NCBI RefSeq assembly: GCF_003025035.1
Contig: NZ_PYJN01000001.1
Span: 1 to 64,000, forward strand
DNA: 64,000 bases
Reading direction: 5' to 3'
DNA from: Rhizobium sp. SEMIA4064
GTDB taxonomy: Bacteria; Pseudomonadota; Alphaproteobacteria; Rhizobiales; Rhizobiaceae
In this document: one piece after another, positions 1-10,245 of the stretch
Layout: every line of letters begins with the position of its first letter
Numbering within the stretch: position 1 is the first letter of the stretch
The notes under the pieces: generated by a model
What the model was told of the DNA's origin: nothing
The model's database searches: none
The model's input: only the letters and a program-made list of their open reading frames with translations
Translations under genes and position numbers: made by a program

Positions 1-891
1 GGCAACGCCGCAGGGATTGGCATGCTTGATGATCGCGCAGGCCGGACCATTTTCCGGCAGGAACTCGGCAACGAGTTCATAAGCGGCGTCCGTATCGTTG
101 ATGTTGTTATAGGAAAGCTGCTTGCCCTGGAGCAGCGCCGCCGTTGAAACGCCGGGACGGTTCTCGCCGGTGACGTAGAACGCCGCCTTCTGATGCGGGT
201 TTTCGCCGTAACGCATCTCCTCGCGCAATATGCCGCCGATGACGCGGTGGCGCGGCGTGGCGATATCGAGAGCTTCGGCAAACCAGTTGGAGATCATCGC
301 GTCATAGGCAGCGGTGCGGGCGAAAGCCTTGGCGGCCATGCGCTGACGGAAGGCATAGGCCGTCTGACCGGCATCGGCCGAAAGCTGCTCCAGCAGCTCC
401 GGATAGTCGGCCGGATCTGTGAGGATCGTCACATAGGCATGGTTCTTGGCCGAAGCGCGGATCATGGCGGGACCGCCGATGTCGATATTCTCGACAGTCG
501 TCGGATAATCGCCGCCGGCCTTGCGGACATCTTCGAAGGGATAGAGATTGATGACGGCGAGGTCGATGCCCTCGATGCCGTGCTCCTTCATCGCCGCCTG
601 GTGCTCGGCGTCATCGCGAATGGCAAGCAGACCGCCATGCACCTTCGGATGCAGCGTCTTGACGCGGCCGTCCATGATCTCCGGAAAATTCGTCACTTCC
701 GACACATCGGTGACGGCAAGGCCGGCGGCCGCGATCGTCTTGTGCGTGCCGCCGGTCGACAGCAGGCGCACACCCTTTTCGCTGAGTGCCCGGGCAAGCT
801 CGACAATGCCGGTCTTGTCCGAGACGGACAGAAGCGCGGTCTTTACCTTCACTTTGTCGGGGGCTGGGATTTTTTTGGAAACGACGGCCAT
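1..891 (-). CDS. purH: PurH, bifunctional AICAR transformylase / IMP cyclohydrolase (3' end cut by window edge)
   Basis: PurH catalyses the last two steps of purine synthesis, formylating AICAR and closing the ring to IMP in the cytosol. The first 297 codons are visible; the family is usually about 520-540 residues, so roughly the last 240 lie outside the window. The N-terminal MGS-like cyclohydrolase domain is seen in SVSDKTG (near residue 22) and LLSTGGT. The transformylase domain begins after about residue 200 and includes KHANPCG at residues 289-295, which holds the catalytic Lys-His pair. ATG at 891 fits the family N-terminus. The gene follows the heparinase-family gene on the same strand after 89 bases. 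Identity is secure. Confidence 0.96.
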   Translation of the reverse strand, partial: MAVVSKKIPAPDKVKVKTALLSVSDKTGIVELARALSEKGVRLLSTGGTHKTIAAAGLAVTDVSEVTNFPEIMDGRVKTLHPKVHGGLLAIRDDAEHQAAMKEHGIEGIDLAVINLYPFEDVRKAGGDYPTTVENIDIGGPAMIRASAKNHAYVTILTDPADYPELLEQLSADAGQTAYAFRQRMAAKAFARTAAYDAMISNWFAEALDIATPRHRVIGGILREEMRYGENPHQKAAFYVTGENRPGVSTAALLQGKQLSYNNINDTDAAYELVAEFLPENGPACAIIKHANPCGVA

Positions 892-980
892 GGCTTTCTC
901 CAGTCTAGCGTGAGGAGATGTCCGGCAAGAACGGCGCGGGACAATATGCCCGCCCCGTTAACACAGCTTAAGCACTTAGC

Positions 981-2627
981 CTATGGCCGATGGGATAAAA
1001 ACCAGCGGATTTCCGGCTTTTCGGCGATCGGGAAAACGATCTCGAGCTGGTCGGAGGAGCGCATGCCGGAAGCGTCGGCAAAAAAGATATCCTCCGCCAC
1101 CAACACCTCGTTGCCCGGTGAGGAGAATACCCAGGTCTCGCCGTCAGGTGCAATCAGCAACGCCGCATCGGTTTCGGTCTGCAGCAAACTGATGGAGGGA
1201 TGAACGTGGAAGCGGGCAGAGGCCAGACCGTCGCTCTTCAGCAGCGATTTCTTGCCCTCCGGCACGAAAAAGCGGTCACGACCGGCAAGAATAGTGCCGC
1301 TGGCATTCAGGCTCAGCTCGCGCTCATGGGCATAACCGAAGGTCGAGAGATAGCCGTCATGCACCGCCCGGACATAGTCACGGCCATCTTCCGTCTCGGC
1401 GCGGTCGACGATGACCTTCTTCACCCCGCTGACCATAACGGGACCGAGAGATTTCGACTTGGAAAACAGGCTCGACGAGGTATCGTCGAGCGTCACCGTC
1501 GAATGCGCCGCCGTGGCGCGCGCTGCCTGAAGATAGCGGTCACCGGCAAAATTCGGCGAGCCGGAATTGACGATGAAGCGGTATTTGCCGGAAGACATTT
1601 CGAAGGACAGGCAGCCCGCATGCGCCGTGCGGCTGAGATCCGCAGAAGCGGGCGCCCCGGTATCGATGATGACCACGGCCTGTCCGGCTGCCAGCCGATG
1701 GTATTTCGTATGCGGTAGCGCCTTGAACACCTGGCCGGCGGTTTCGTCATAGCGCAGGACGGACATCAGCTCGTTGGCAAGCGTCGACGTCGCGCCATTG
1801 AACAGCGCGAGATCGCCATCCTGATGCCGGAAGAAACGCAGGGCGGGATACATGCGGTCGATGCCGGGGATCAGCCGCGGCGGCGCATCATGGCCGAGAT
1901 TGACGTAGGTCTGGCGCAACGGCAACAGATCGAGCAGCAGCTCCAGCGCCACGCGCGGATTGCGCGAGATATGCCCGCCATCTTGAAGGATCTGCCGGTC
2001 GATTTCGCGGTCGAGTGCCTGGCCGGCGCGCTTCAGCGTCGAGGCGCCATTCGGCATGGCGACCGAGGACATGGCAAGCGCGATCCGCACCCGAAACCGT
2101 GTCTCGCCGTCACGCGTCGTTGCTGCCACGCGGCGGAGATAACGGACATGGAAGACCAGCATGCGCATGAAACGGCGATAAAAGCCGCCATCGGTGCCCT
2201 GCAGGACCACGGGCGAATGCGACAACCAGGCGATCAACCGCTGTGCCGCAATATCGGGCGACCAGGCTATCCCATGCAGCCGACGGCCGTGCACGGCCAT
2301 CCAGTCATTGAGGATGGCGCGCGCCAGGGCCGAGGCCTGATCGCTTTTCTCCGCCCGCAAATGCCGCAGCCAGCGGAAGCTGTGCAGGCGCGCGGCAAAG
2401 GCCTGCGACGGCAGCTCCAGGGCGAAGGGCGATTTCCCCTCCGTCTCCAGCACCCGGCCGGCCAACAGAATCCGGCCGTTCAAAAGCTCTTCGACGAAAA
2501 AAGGATCGATGCTGCGCAGGTCCGTCGGGGCCACGATCAATCGTTCCGGCACACGCATCGTGTGGCGGGTGAGACGCAATCGCGTCAACGCCGCGCGGCG
2601 CGACATTCGCCGCCATGCTTCCCGCAT
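981..2627 (-). CDS. Heparinase II/III family protein
   Basis: A protein of about 548 residues whose C-terminal half (about 300-530) looks like the heparinase II/III-like beta-sandwich domain, including a Gly-Ser-Pro-Asn segment in FIVNSGSPNFAGD and the following RATAAHSTVTLDD. The N-terminal half is mostly helical, as in alginate and heparinase lyase-like proteins. The family cleaves uronic-acid polysaccharides, but the substrate here is unknown and no clear signal peptide is visible, so activity on an external polymer is uncertain. ATG 2627 was preferred; GTG 2639 and ATG 2606 are alternatives. It lies between rsmB and purH on the same strand. Confidence 0.8.
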   Translation of the reverse strand: MREAWRRMSRRAALTRLRLTRHTMRVPERLIVAPTDLRSIDPFFVEELLNGRILLAGRVLETEGKSPFALELPSQAFAARLHSFRWLRHLRAEKSDQASALARAILNDWMAVHGRRLHGIAWSPDIAAQRLIAWLSHSPVVLQGTDGGFYRRFMRMLVFHVRYLRRVAATTRDGETRFRVRIALAMSSVAMPNGASTLKRAGQALDREIDRQILQDGGHISRNPRVALELLLDLLPLRQTYVNLGHDAPPRLIPGIDRMYPALRFFRHQDGDLALFNGATSTLANELMSVLRYDETAGQVFKALPHTKYHRLAAGQAVVIIDTGAPASADLSRTAHAGCLSFEMSSGKYRFIVNSGSPNFAGDRYLQAARATAAHSTVTLDDTSSSLFSKSKSLGPVMVSGVKKVIVDRAETEDGRDYVRAVHDGYLSTFGYAHERELSLNASGTILAGRDRFFVPEGKKSLLKSDGLASARFHVHPSISLLQTETDAALLIAPDGETWVFSSPGNEVLVAEDIFFADASGMRSSDQLEIVFPIAEKPEIRWFLSHRP

Positions 2628-2777
2628 GTGTAAACTCACCGAACCCTGCCGGAAAACTGCATATTTGCTTATGCTTACTCTCTATCTCGGTGGTTAAGAA
2701 GAGGTTAGGAATATGCCAAATAAGGACATTGTGCCCTACTTTTGATCAGCTCGAGCGTAAGCGTTCAAAGCTCGCCA

Positions 2778-4172
2778 CTATCGCGTGCGCCGTAGCACCA
2801 CGGCGAAGAACCCATCCAGTCCGGAAGCAAAACCGCCGGCAAGCGGCAGCATGTCGGGCGTAGTGCGGAAAGCGCCGAGAGGCGAGATCGCGGCTTCGAG
2901 ACCGGGCCAATCCTCGGGCTTGATCGGCACACGCTCAACCGTGTCCGTCTCAGCTAGAACGCGGGCAACAAGATCCTCGCCCTCTTCCGGATCGAGCGAA
3001 CAGTTGGAGAAGACCACAAGCCCGCCAGGCTTGACCAGGGTCAGCGCGTGACGAAGCAAGCGCTCCTGCAGGCCGGCAAGCTTGGCGATATCCTCCGGCC
3101 GCTTGGTCCAAAGCACATCCGGATGACGGCGCGTCGTCCCTGTGGAAGAGCAGGGGGCATCAAGAAGAGCCGCCTCGAAGAGATCGTCGGGCTGAAACTT
3201 GGCCATGTCGGCGACGATGGTTTCCGCCTCCAGCCCAAGCCGTGCCAGATTGGCGGAAAGTCGCTTGAGGCGATTGGCGGATTGGTCGAGTGCGGTCACC
3301 TTGCCGCCGGCGAGGATGAGCTGCGCCGTCTTGCCGCCCGGCGCGGCACAGAGATCCACGACGTTGCGGCCGGCAAGCGAACCGAACAATTTTGCCGGAA
3401 TGCTGGCGGCGGCATCCTGGACCCACCATTCGCCTTCTGAAAATCCGTCGAGCGAGGGAATGGAGCCTTCGAAGGCGGCGAGCCGCACGCCACCGGTCGG
3501 CAGAACGACGCCATTCAAGCGCTTCGCCCAGCCTTCGGCATCGGATTTCACCGTGACGTCGATCGCCGCCGGCTCCAGTTGCGTATCCGAAATCCTGGAC
3601 GCGGCTTCAGCGCCATAGGCAGCTTCGAGACGCGTCAGGAACCAGGCCGGCATGGCGGGCACATTGGCAACCCGGGTCAGAATCTCCTGCTTCTCCCGCC
3701 CGATTCGCCTGAGAATGGCGTTAACCAGCTTGGCAAAACGGCGATTGCGCGGATCCTGGTTGGCCTGCTCGACGGCGATATCGACAGCGGAATGATCCGG
3801 CACGTCGAGATAGAGCATCTGCGCGGCCCCGACCACCAACACATGATGCAGGGCGCGGGCGCCTTCCGGCAGTGGCGAATCCAGCAGTGAAGCAATCGCC
3901 GCGTCGATGCGCGGCAAATGCCGTAGCGCCGAATTCAGAATGGCACGCACCAGTGCCCGGTCGCTCTCACCAAGCGCCTTATAGGCGGGATTGCCGCCTT
4001 CGGCATCCAGCATGCCATCGAGCGGCGTTCTGCGATCGATGACCGCGGCCAGGATCTTTGTTGCGGCGGCGCGCGCCGCAAATCCCGGCTTGGCGGGACC
4101 CGAATCATGCGGCGGGCGATTGCCGGATTGACTTCTGTCTTTGTTGAAAGGCTTCTTATTGTTGGTATTCAA
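2778..4172 (-). CDS. rsmB: RsmB-type 16S rRNA m5C967 methyltransferase
   Basis: SAM-dependent RNA methyltransferase that modifies a cytosine in 16S rRNA. Residues about 30-165 form the NusB-like RNA-binding domain and residues 180-464 the Rossmann methyltransferase domain. The SAM loop is [13 protein letters not shown] (about 273-285). Two catalytic cysteines are visible: C341 in DAPCSSTG and C391 in [12 protein letters not shown], where the usual TC of motif VI reads NC. The only plausible start is TTG at 4172, which overlaps the htpX stop as TTGA, with AAGGGA upstream; translation is probably coupled. A basic, Asn-rich tail of about 30 residues precedes the NusB domain. Confidence 0.93.
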   Translation of the reverse strand: MNTNNKKPFNKDRSQSGNRPPHDSGPAKPGFAARAAATKILAAVIDRRTPLDGMLDAEGGNPAYKALGESDRALVRAILNSALRHLPRIDAAIASLLDSPLPEGARALHHVLVVGAAQMLYLDVPDHSAVDIAVEQANQDPRNRRFAKLVNAILRRIGREKQEILTRVANVPAMPAWFLTRLEAAYGAEAASRISDTQLEPAAIDVTVKSDAEGWAKRLNGVVLPTGGVRLAAFEGSIPSLDGFSEGEWWVQDAAASIPAKLFGSLAGRNVVDLCAAPGGKTAQLILAGGKVTALDQSANRLKRLSANLARLGLEAETIVADMAKFQPDDLFEAALLDAPCSSTGTTRRHPDVLWTKRPEDIAKLAGLQERLLRHALTLVKPGGLVVFSNCSLDPEEGEDLVARVLAETDTVERVPIKPEDWPGLEAAISPLGAFRTTPDMLPLAGGFASGLDGFFAVVLRRTR

Positions 4173-5155
4173 GACCAGGGTCCCTTCGGCGGTTGCGAAC
4201 CACCGCGACCCGTATTCGGCACGGAGCGCGATTTGCGCTCCGGATTAGCAGTCAAGATCGGTCCCGTCGAGCCAAAGCCGGGCTGCATGTCGGCAGCAGG
4301 GCCGCCACCACCGCCGTAGCGCGCCATCTTATGCAGCGCCGCGATGCGGTTTTCCGTATCCGGGTGCGTGGAGAACAGATTGTCCATGCGCGCACCGGAG
4401 AGTGGATTGATGATGAACATATGCGCCGTCGCCGGATGCCCTTCGGCCTCTTCATTGGGGATATGCTCCGCTCCACGGGCGATCTTACCGAGCGCCGAGG
4501 CGAGCCAAAGAGGATTGCCGCAGATTTCCGCACCGCGGCGGTCGGCCGAATATTCGCGCGTGCGGCTGATCGCCATCTGCACCAGCATGGCGGCTAGCGG
4601 AGCGACGATCATCGCCACCAGCACGCCGATCATGCCAAGGGGATTGTTGTTGTCGCGGCGCCCGCCGAAGAAGAAGGCGAAATTGCCGAGCATGGAAATG
4701 GCGCCGGCCAGCGTCGCCGTGATCGTCATCGTCAGCGTATCGCGGTTCTGCACATGCGCCAGCTCATGCGCCATGACGCCGGCGACTTCCTCCGGTGTTA
4801 GCGCATTGAGCAGACCTGTCGAGGCGGCGACGGCGGCATTTTCGGGATTGCGGCCGGTGGCAAAGGCGTTCGGTTGCGGGCTGTCATAGAGATAGACTTT
4901 CGGCATTGGCAGGCCTGCATTGCGCGCGAGGTCGCGGATGATGCGATAGAATTCCGGCGCGCTGCGCTCGTCCACTTCCTGGGCGTTGTAGGTGGAAAGC
5001 ACCATGCGATCGGAATTCCAATAGGAAAAGAAATTCATGCCCGCAGCGGCGACGAGCGCAATCATCATGCCGGCTTGGCCGCCGATCAAATAGCCGACGC
5101 CCATGAACAGGGCGGTCATGAAGGCAAGCAGCATGGCTGTGCGCATAAGGTTCAT
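4169..5155 (-). CDS. htpX: HtpX, membrane zinc metalloprotease (M48B)
   Basis: Inner-membrane protease for quality control of misfolded membrane proteins, 328 residues. Two hydrophobic segments open the protein (about 5-25 and 28-46). The zinc motif HELAH is at residues 130-134 and the third ligand is expected in the SADRRGAE segment. Two further hydrophobic stretches (about 145-165 and 178-198) match the family's membrane topology. The C-terminal tail, about 30 residues rich in Gly, Pro and Ser, is probably disordered. It is upstream of rsmB and overlaps it by 4 bases, and is divergent from the DUF1674 gene, so the promoter lies in the 108-base gap before 5264. Confidence 0.95.
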   Translation of the reverse strand: MNLMRTAMLLAFMTALFMGVGYLIGGQAGMMIALVAAAGMNFFSYWNSDRMVLSTYNAQEVDERSAPEFYRIIRDLARNAGLPMPKVYLYDSPQPNAFATGRNPENAAVAASTGLLNALTPEEVAGVMAHELAHVQNRDTLTMTITATLAGAISMLGNFAFFFGGRRDNNNPLGMIGVLVAMIVAPLAAMLVQMAISRTREYSADRRGAEICGNPLWLASALGKIARGAEHIPNEEAEGHPATAHMFIINPLSGARMDNLFSTHPDTENRIAALHKMARYGGGGGPAADMQPGFGSTGPILTANPERKSRSVPNTGRGGSQPPKGPWS

Positions 5156-5263
5156 CTGATGTCTCCATCACATCGTCAGTCCGAACCTTTCTCTTTGCGG
5201 CCGGACGCACTATGATTTGGCTATTCACCCGCCTATTTCAACGGTTCCGGGCCGCTTCACACC

Positions 5264-5482
5264 ATGCAGACTGCAGATAACGATAATAAAAACGACGTCG
5301 ACACCCATGCGGCGCCTTGCAAACCGCTCTCGCCAGCCGCCAAACGAGCGCTCGCGGAAGCCGAGGAGCGCCGTAACGCCCAAACGCAATCCGATCTTCC
5401 CCCCGAAACCGGCGGCCGCGGCGGCGCCGAGCCCTCGCGATTCGGCGATTGGGAGATCAATGGGCGCGCAATCGATTTTTGA
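5264..5482 (+). CDS. DUF1674 protein (SDHAF4-like)
   Basis: A 72-residue protein with the conserved DUF1674 C-terminal signature: an ETGGRGG-EPSRFGDWE block at about residues 48-64 followed by GRAIDF. In mitochondria the related SDHAF4 helps flavinylated succinate dehydrogenase subunit assemble, so a similar role is a reasonable inference. The N-terminal half is charged and probably disordered, with a short Lys/Arg/Glu helix (residues 25-38). It is divergent from htpX and 73 bases upstream of a hydrolase gene on the same strand. Family assignment is firm; function is inferred. Confidence 0.85.
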   Translation: MQTADNDNKNDVDTHAAPCKPLSPAAKRALAEAEERRNAQTQSDLPPETGGRGGAEPSRFGDWEINGRAIDF

Positions 5483-5555
5483 GAGCGGCTCTAAAGGCCA
5501 TTCTTCACGAACTGCCCTCGCGCCAACAATCGGGGTGCCGCCGTAAGGGAAAGCA

Positions 5556-6563
5556 ATGCCCGTAGGCTTTCGTCAGGGTCTGTCTTTCGATGCAAATCGA
5601 ACGAACTGGGACAGCACCGGTCCGCGCCCGCTCGCTTGGTCCGCCTGGTATCCTGCGATCGATGAAGCGATCGAGATTCCGCCGTCCGCGCCTTCCTGGT
5701 TTAAACGCCAGGCCATTGCGTTCGACGCGCCGATCAAACTATCTCCCAATCCGCGACCTGTGGTGCTCTTATCCCATGGCTCGGGTGGCGTCGCCACCGG
5801 ATTGGAATGGCTCGGCCATTATTTGGCGCAATCCGGCTTTGTAGCCCTGGGCGTCAACCATCATGGCCATACCGGCAGCGAGCCCTGCAGGCCTGAAGGC
5901 TTCCTGTGCCTTTGGGAGCGGGCAACCGACTTGAGCGCCTTGCTCGATGCCAATGATTGTAAAGAGGCTCTAGGCGGGACATTCGAGAGCCGTGCCTATG
6001 TCGCGGGCTTCTCTGCTGGCGCCCACACCGCCATGCTGGTCTTAGGTGCGCGGATTGCCTACTCACAGTTCGAGCCGGATAACCCTCAAAAGAGCCCCAT
6101 ACGAGGTCCGAGAGAGTTCCCGGATCTCGCCGATCATATTCCCTCGCTGCTTCAGAACAGAATTTTTCTGGAATCATGGAGCCGGCGAAGGAACAGCTTC
6201 AAGGATGATAGATTCAAAGCTGCCTTAGCGATCGCGCCGGGTCGTTCGGTCCTTGGCTTTGCCGAAGAAAGCCTCGAGCAGATAAAGACACCGGTTCACA
6301 TCATCGGAGGCGACGCGGACACCATCGCGCCAGCCGCCGAATGCTGTTCTTGGCTTCACAACAAGATGCGGTCGAGCTGCCTGGATATCATGGAGGGAGG
6401 AGTAGGCCACTACACCTTCTTGCCGGAACCCACGCCTCAAGGCATTGAAGCGGACCCAGACATCTTTCGAGACGCAATTGGCCTGGAGCGAAAGAGCGTG
6501 CACGATCGGATTGCCCGCGCGGCGGTCGCCTTTTTCAACGCTTCTGGGCGAAGTGAGGATTAG
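5556..6563 (+). CDS. Alpha/beta hydrolase, dienelactone-hydrolase / PAF-acetylhydrolase-like
   Basis: A 335-residue alpha/beta hydrolase. The oxyanion-loop region reads VVLLSHGSGG (about residues 68-77), the nucleophile elbow is GFSAG (about 149-153, Ser in the middle), and GGDADTIAP (about 251-259) plus a late VGHYTF His complete a plausible Ser-Asp-His triad. No signal peptide is seen, which argues for a cytosolic enzyme. The substrate is unknown; the nearest recognised group is the predicted dienelactone hydrolases. ATG 5556 has AAGGGAAAG just upstream. Codon and base composition look less GC-rich than acs next to it, so it may be an acquired gene. Confidence 0.78.
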   Translation: MPVGFRQGLSFDANRTNWDSTGPRPLAWSAWYPAIDEAIEIPPSAPSWFKRQAIAFDAPIKLSPNPRPVVLLSHGSGGVATGLEWLGHYLAQSGFVALGVNHHGHTGSEPCRPEGFLCLWERATDLSALLDANDCKEALGGTFESRAYVAGFSAGAHTAMLVLGARIAYSQFEPDNPQKSPIRGPREFPDLADHIPSLLQNRIFLESWSRRRNSFKDDRFKAALAIAPGRSVLGFAEESLEQIKTPVHIIGGDADTIAPAAECCSWLHNKMRSSCLDIMEGGVGHYTFLPEPTPQGIEADPDIFRDAIGLERKSVHDRIARAAVAFFNASGRSED

Positions 6564-6590
6564 GCGAGGGAGAAACGCTCGCCTAATCCT
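6556..6590. terminator. Long hairpin between convergent hydrolase and acs genes
   Basis: A perfect 13-base inverted repeat (6556-6568 with 6578-6590) with a 9-base loop covers the stop codon of the hydrolase gene and lies 47 bases beyond the acs stop. There is no strong T-tract on either side, so efficient intrinsic termination is uncertain, but position and stem strength fit a bidirectional terminator. Confidence 0.5.
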
Positions 6591-6637
6591 AAGAAATCGC
6601 CATCTCACCCCCGCAAAAGGAGCGAGATAGCCTGGCA

Positions 6638-8596
6638 TCAAGCCGCATCAGCCCTGTTCTGCCGGTTGGCGATCAGATCATCGACAACAGCCGGATCGGC
6701 CAGCGTCGACGTATCGCCGAGCGCGCCAAAATCGTCTTCGGCGATCTTGCGCAGGATGCGGCGCATGATCTTGCCGGAGCGGGTTTTCGGCAGGCCGGGG
6801 GCGAACTGGATCTTGTCGGGCGAGGCGATCGGGCCGATTTGCGCGCGAACGTGCTTGACCAGCTCCTGCCGCAACGTATCCGAACCTTCCTGGCCCGCCA
6901 TCAGCGTCACATAGCAATAGATGCCCTGACCCTTGATCGAATGCGGATAGCCGACAACGGCGGCTTCCGAGACATGCTGGTGCGAGACGAGCGCCGATTC
7001 GACTTCGGCCGTGCCAAGACGGTGGCCGGAGACATTGAGCACGTCGTCGACGCGGCCGGTGATCCAGTAATAGCCGTCCGCATCGCGCCGGCAGCCGTCG
7101 CCGGTGAAATATTTGCCTTTATAGGTGGAGAAATAGGTCTGGATGAACCGTTCGTGGTCGCCATAGACCGTCCGCATCTGTCCAGGCCAGCTATCGGCGA
7201 TGACGAGATTGCCGTCGGCCGCCCCTTCCAGCAGGTTGCCCTCACTGTCCACCAGTTCCGGCTGGATGCCGAAGAAAGGTAGGGTCGCCGAACCCGGCTT
7301 CAGATCGGTGGCGCCCGGCAGTGGCGTAATCATGTGGCCGCCGGTCTCCGTCTGCCACCAGGTATCGACGATCGGGCAGCGACCGTCGCCGACAACGTTG
7401 TAGTACCACTCCCAGACTTCCGGATTGATCGGCTCGCCGACCGTGCCGAGTAGGCGCAGGCTGGAGCGCGACGAGCGCTTGACGAAGTGATCGCCGGCGC
7501 CCATCAGCGAGCGGATCGCCGTCGGCGCCGTATAGAAGATATTGACCTTGTGCTTGTCGATGACCTCCCAGAAGCGGCCTTGATCCGGGAAATTCGGCAC
7601 ACCTTCGAACATCAGCGAGGTCGCGCCGTTCGCCAGCGGCCCGTAGACGATATAGGAATGGCCGGTCACCCAGCCGACATCGGCTGTGCACCAGTAGATA
7701 TCGCCGGGGTGATAGTCGAAGACATATTCATGCGTCATCGCCGCATAGACGAGATAGCCGCCCGTCGTGTGCAGCACGCCCTTCGGCTTGCCGGTCGAAC
7801 CGGAGGTATAGAGGATGAACAACGGGTCCTCCGCCTTCATCTTCGCAGGCGGGCAATCCGGTTTCACCTTGGCGGTTTCCTCGTGATACCAGAGGTCACG
7901 GCCCGGTGCCCAGCCGGTCTTGCCGCCGGTGCGGCGCACGACCAGGACCTTTTCCACGGTGACATAATGCCGGCCGGCAATATGGATCGCCGTATCGGTA
8001 TTGTCCTTGAGCGGCACCGGCTTGCCGCCGCGCAGGCCCTCGTCGCAGGTAATGACGAAGGTCGACTGGCAATCGATGATGCGGCCGGCCAGCGCCTCGG
8101 GCGAGAAACCGCCGAAGACGACGGAATGCACCGCGCCGATGCGGGCGCAGGCGAGCATCGCATAGGCAGCCTCGGGGATCATCGGCATATAGATGGTGAC
8201 GCGATCGCCCTTCTTGACGCCTTGCTTCTTCAGGACATTCGCCAGCCGGCAGACATGCTCGTAGAGCTCGTTATAGGTGACCTTCTTGTCGATATAGGGA
8301 TTGTCGCCTTCCCAGATGAAGGCCACGTCTTCGCCATGCTTCTTCAGGTGACGGTCTATGCAGTTGTAGGAAACGTTGGTCAGCCCGTCTTCGAACCATT
8401 TGATCGAGACTTTCCCTCTGAAGGACGTGTTCTTGACCTTAGTGTAGGGCTTGAACCAGTCGATCCGCTGGCCGTGTTTGCCCCAGAAATAGTCGGGATC
8501 CTCGACGCTCTGCCTATACCATTTCTGATATTTCGCGGCATCAATCAAAGCGCGCGCTTGAACCGGCTTGGTGACCGGATGAATCTTTTCCGACAT
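6638..8596 (-). CDS. acsA: Acetyl-CoA synthetase
   Basis: AMP-forming acetate-CoA ligase of 652 residues, the usual size; it activates acetate to acetyl-CoA. The ATP-binding loop [11 protein letters not shown] is at about residue 265. The hinge and C-terminal lid are seen in [18 protein letters not shown] and [14 protein letters not shown]. The A10 motif [12 protein letters not shown] near the C-terminus has the lysine that is acetylated in characterised homologues, so lysine-acetylation control is likely. ATG 8596 has a strong GAGGAGG 6-12 bases upstream. It is divergent from trcR across 222 bases. Confidence 0.97.
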   Translation of the reverse strand: MSEKIHPVTKPVQARALIDAAKYQKWYRQSVEDPDYFWGKHGQRIDWFKPYTKVKNTSFRGKVSIKWFEDGLTNVSYNCIDRHLKKHGEDVAFIWEGDNPYIDKKVTYNELYEHVCRLANVLKKQGVKKGDRVTIYMPMIPEAAYAMLACARIGAVHSVVFGGFSPEALAGRIIDCQSTFVITCDEGLRGGKPVPLKDNTDTAIHIAGRHYVTVEKVLVVRRTGGKTGWAPGRDLWYHEETAKVKPDCPPAKMKAEDPLFILYTSGSTGKPKGVLHTTGGYLVYAAMTHEYVFDYHPGDIYWCTADVGWVTGHSYIVYGPLANGATSLMFEGVPNFPDQGRFWEVIDKHKVNIFYTAPTAIRSLMGAGDHFVKRSSRSSLRLLGTVGEPINPEVWEWYYNVVGDGRCPIVDTWWQTETGGHMITPLPGATDLKPGSATLPFFGIQPELVDSEGNLLEGAADGNLVIADSWPGQMRTVYGDHERFIQTYFSTYKGKYFTGDGCRRDADGYYWITGRVDDVLNVSGHRLGTAEVESALVSHQHVSEAAVVGYPHSIKGQGIYCYVTLMAGQEGSDTLRQELVKHVRAQIGPIASPDKIQFAPGLPKTRSGKIMRRILRKIAEDDFGALGDTSTLADPAVVDDLIANRQNRADAA

Positions 8597-8712
8597 GGTT
8601 TCCTCCTCAACCTTGGCACCCGCCATCGAGATCATGGGTGCTCATTCCACGCAATCAATAGCAGCTCAAGTTACGACAGCAATTAGACAAAGCGCATTTC
8701 ATCCGCAAAGAA

Positions 8713-8741
8713 TTGCAATTCCGCAACACTGCGGTTATATA
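8713..8741 (+). promoter_or_regulatory. Candidate sigma-70 promoter for trcR
   Basis: TTGCAA (8713-8718) and TATATA (8736-8741) are separated by 17 bases, about 80 bases upstream of the trcR ATG at 8819. Both hexamers are close to consensus. The rest of the 8597-8818 gap also has to hold the acs promoter, which I could not place. Confidence 0.45.
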
Positions 8742-8818
8742 GGGCCATATTTCCCGGACAATGTGGTGTTACACCCCGGACCGCGACACCGGCGCGGACT
8801 GACAGAAGGACTATATCC

Positions 8819-9526
8819 ATGGCTCAACAATTGCTCATGCCGAAGGCAACAGCCATCTGGCTTGTCGACAATACGGCCTTGTCGTTCGATCAGATTGCAC
8901 AGTTCTGCAAGCTGCATCCGCTCGAAGTCAAGGCAATTGCCGATGGCGAAGCCGCTCAGGGCATCAAGGGCCTCGACCCGATTGCTACCGGCCAGCTCTC
9001 CCGCGATGAAATCGCACGCGCCGAAGCCAATCCGAACCACAAGCTGAAGATTTCCGAACCGAAGGTTCGCGTGCCGGAATCCAAGCGTCGTGGCCCGCGC
9101 TATACGCCGGTCTCCAAGCGCCAGGATCGTCCGAACGCCATTCTCTGGTTGGTCCGCAACCATCCGGAACTGAAGGACGCGCAGATTTCCCGCCTCGTCG
9201 GCACCACCAAATCCACCATCGAGCAGATTCGCGACCGCACGCACTGGAACTCAACGAACCTGACGCCGATGGATCCGGTGACCCTCGGCCTCTGCAGCCA
9301 GATCGACCTCGACATGGAAGTCGAAAAGGCCTCCAAGGGCCGTCCGCTGCCGACCGCCGCCGAACTCGGCGCGACGCTGCAGCCGGCACAGGAAACCGAG
9401 AAGCTCGGCTTCAGCTATGATCGCGATGACGAGAAGGAAAAGGAAATCGACGCCGACGCCGTCTTCGCCAAGCTGAAGTCGCTGAAGTCCACGACGCCGG
9501 ACGATGACGACGACGACCGCTACTAA
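8819..9526 (+). CDS. trcR: TrcR, DUF1013 cell-cycle transcriptional regulator
   Basis: A 235-residue protein of the alphaproteobacterial DUF1013 family, annotated in this order as a cell-cycle transcriptional regulator. Two helix-turn-helix-like segments resemble each other: AIWLVDNTALSFDQIAQFCK (about residues 12-31) and AILWLVRNHPELKDAQISRL (about 107-126, followed by TKSTIEQIRDR). A basic linker (about 85-103) separates them, and the tail ends in a run of six aspartates before RY. No membrane segment is seen. It is transcribed alone, with a strong terminator just after it. The family call is firm; the DNA-binding role is inferred from the HTH-like pattern. Confidence 0.88.
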   Translation: MAQQLLMPKATAIWLVDNTALSFDQIAQFCKLHPLEVKAIADGEAAQGIKGLDPIATGQLSRDEIARAEANPNHKLKISEPKVRVPESKRRGPRYTPVSKRQDRPNAILWLVRNHPELKDAQISRLVGTTKSTIEQIRDRTHWNSTNLTPMDPVTLGLCSQIDLDMEVEKASKGRPLPTAAELGATLQPAQETEKLGFSYDRDDEKEKEIDADAVFAKLKSLKSTTPDDDDDDRY

Positions 9527-9549
9527 GACACGACCGATTCCGTGATTCG

Positions 9550-9581
9550 AAGCCCCGGTGAAAGCCGGGGCTTATTTTTTG
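9550..9581. terminator. Intrinsic terminator between trcR and yggS
   Basis: A perfect 9-base stem (9550-9558 with 9565-9573) and a 6-base loop are followed on the plus strand by ATTTTTT. It ends the trcR transcript and sits 5 bases past the yggS stop, so it may also serve that leftward gene. Confidence 0.88.
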
Positions 9582-9585
9582 GCCT

Positions 9586-10245
9586 TCACCGCGCGCCGAA
9601 AATTGCCGAGCCAACGCGAACGCTGGTAGCGCCAAAAGCCACGGCGATCTCATAGTCGCTCGACATGCCCATGGAGAGTTTTTCAATACCGGCCTTGGCT
9701 GCGAGCTTGGCGAGCAACGCGAAGTGCGGCCCAGGATTCTCATCCGCTGGCGGAATGCACATCAGCCCCTCGATCGAAAGTCCAAGCTCCTTCCGGCAGA
9801 AGTCGACGAAGGTGACCGTATCGTCAGGCGCGATTCCCGCCTTCTGCGGCTCCAGGCCGGTATTGACCTGCACATAGAGCCTCAGCATCTTGCCCTGGCG
9901 TTTCATCTCATCAGCCAAGGCGCGGGCGATCTTTTCCCGATCGACAGTTTCGATAACGTCGAACAACGCCACGGCATCCGCCGCCTTGTTCGATTGCAGC
10001 GGCCCGATCAGGTGCAGCTCGATTCCCGGTGTTTCGGCCTTGAGCTCCGGCCACTTGCCCTGGCTTTCCTGCACGCGGTTTTCGCCAAACACTCGCTGGC
10101 CGGCCAAAATCGCGGGGCGGATCGCTTCCGCATCGAAGGTCTTGGAAACGGCGACGAGCTGCACGGCGCCCGCCGGCCGGCCGGCCTGACGCTCCGCCGC
10201 CGAGATATGGGCACGAACCGCGTTCAATCGCTCTTGAAGTTCCAT
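9586..10245 (-). CDS. yggS: YggS family PLP-binding protein
   Basis: PLP homeostasis protein of 219 residues, a single TIM-barrel domain related to alanine racemase but without known enzyme activity. The PLP lysine is in LVAVSKTF (about residue 35). FGENRVQESQGKW and the C-terminal LSMGMSSDYEIAVAFG with VRVGSAIFG are the expected phosphate-binding blocks. ATG 10245 was chosen over an upstream in-frame start because the protein then begins as the family does and GAGGCGAAAAG precedes it. It is divergent from leuS; the 200-base gap must hold both promoters. Confidence 0.93.
   Translation of the reverse strand: MELQERLNAVRAHISAAERQAGRPAGAVQLVAVSKTFDAEAIRPAILAGQRVFGENRVQESQGKWPELKAETPGIELHLIGPLQSNKAADAVALFDVIETVDREKIARALADEMKRQGKMLRLYVQVNTGLEPQKAGIAPDDTVTFVDFCRKELGLSIEGLMCIPPADENPGPHFALLAKLAAKAGIEKLSMGMSSDYEIAVAFGATSVRVGSAIFGAR

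Noticed and set aside
7487..8686. A 399-codon open frame on the plus strand across acs
   Set aside because: Antisense to acetyl-CoA synthetase; no family resemblance and no ribosome-binding site.
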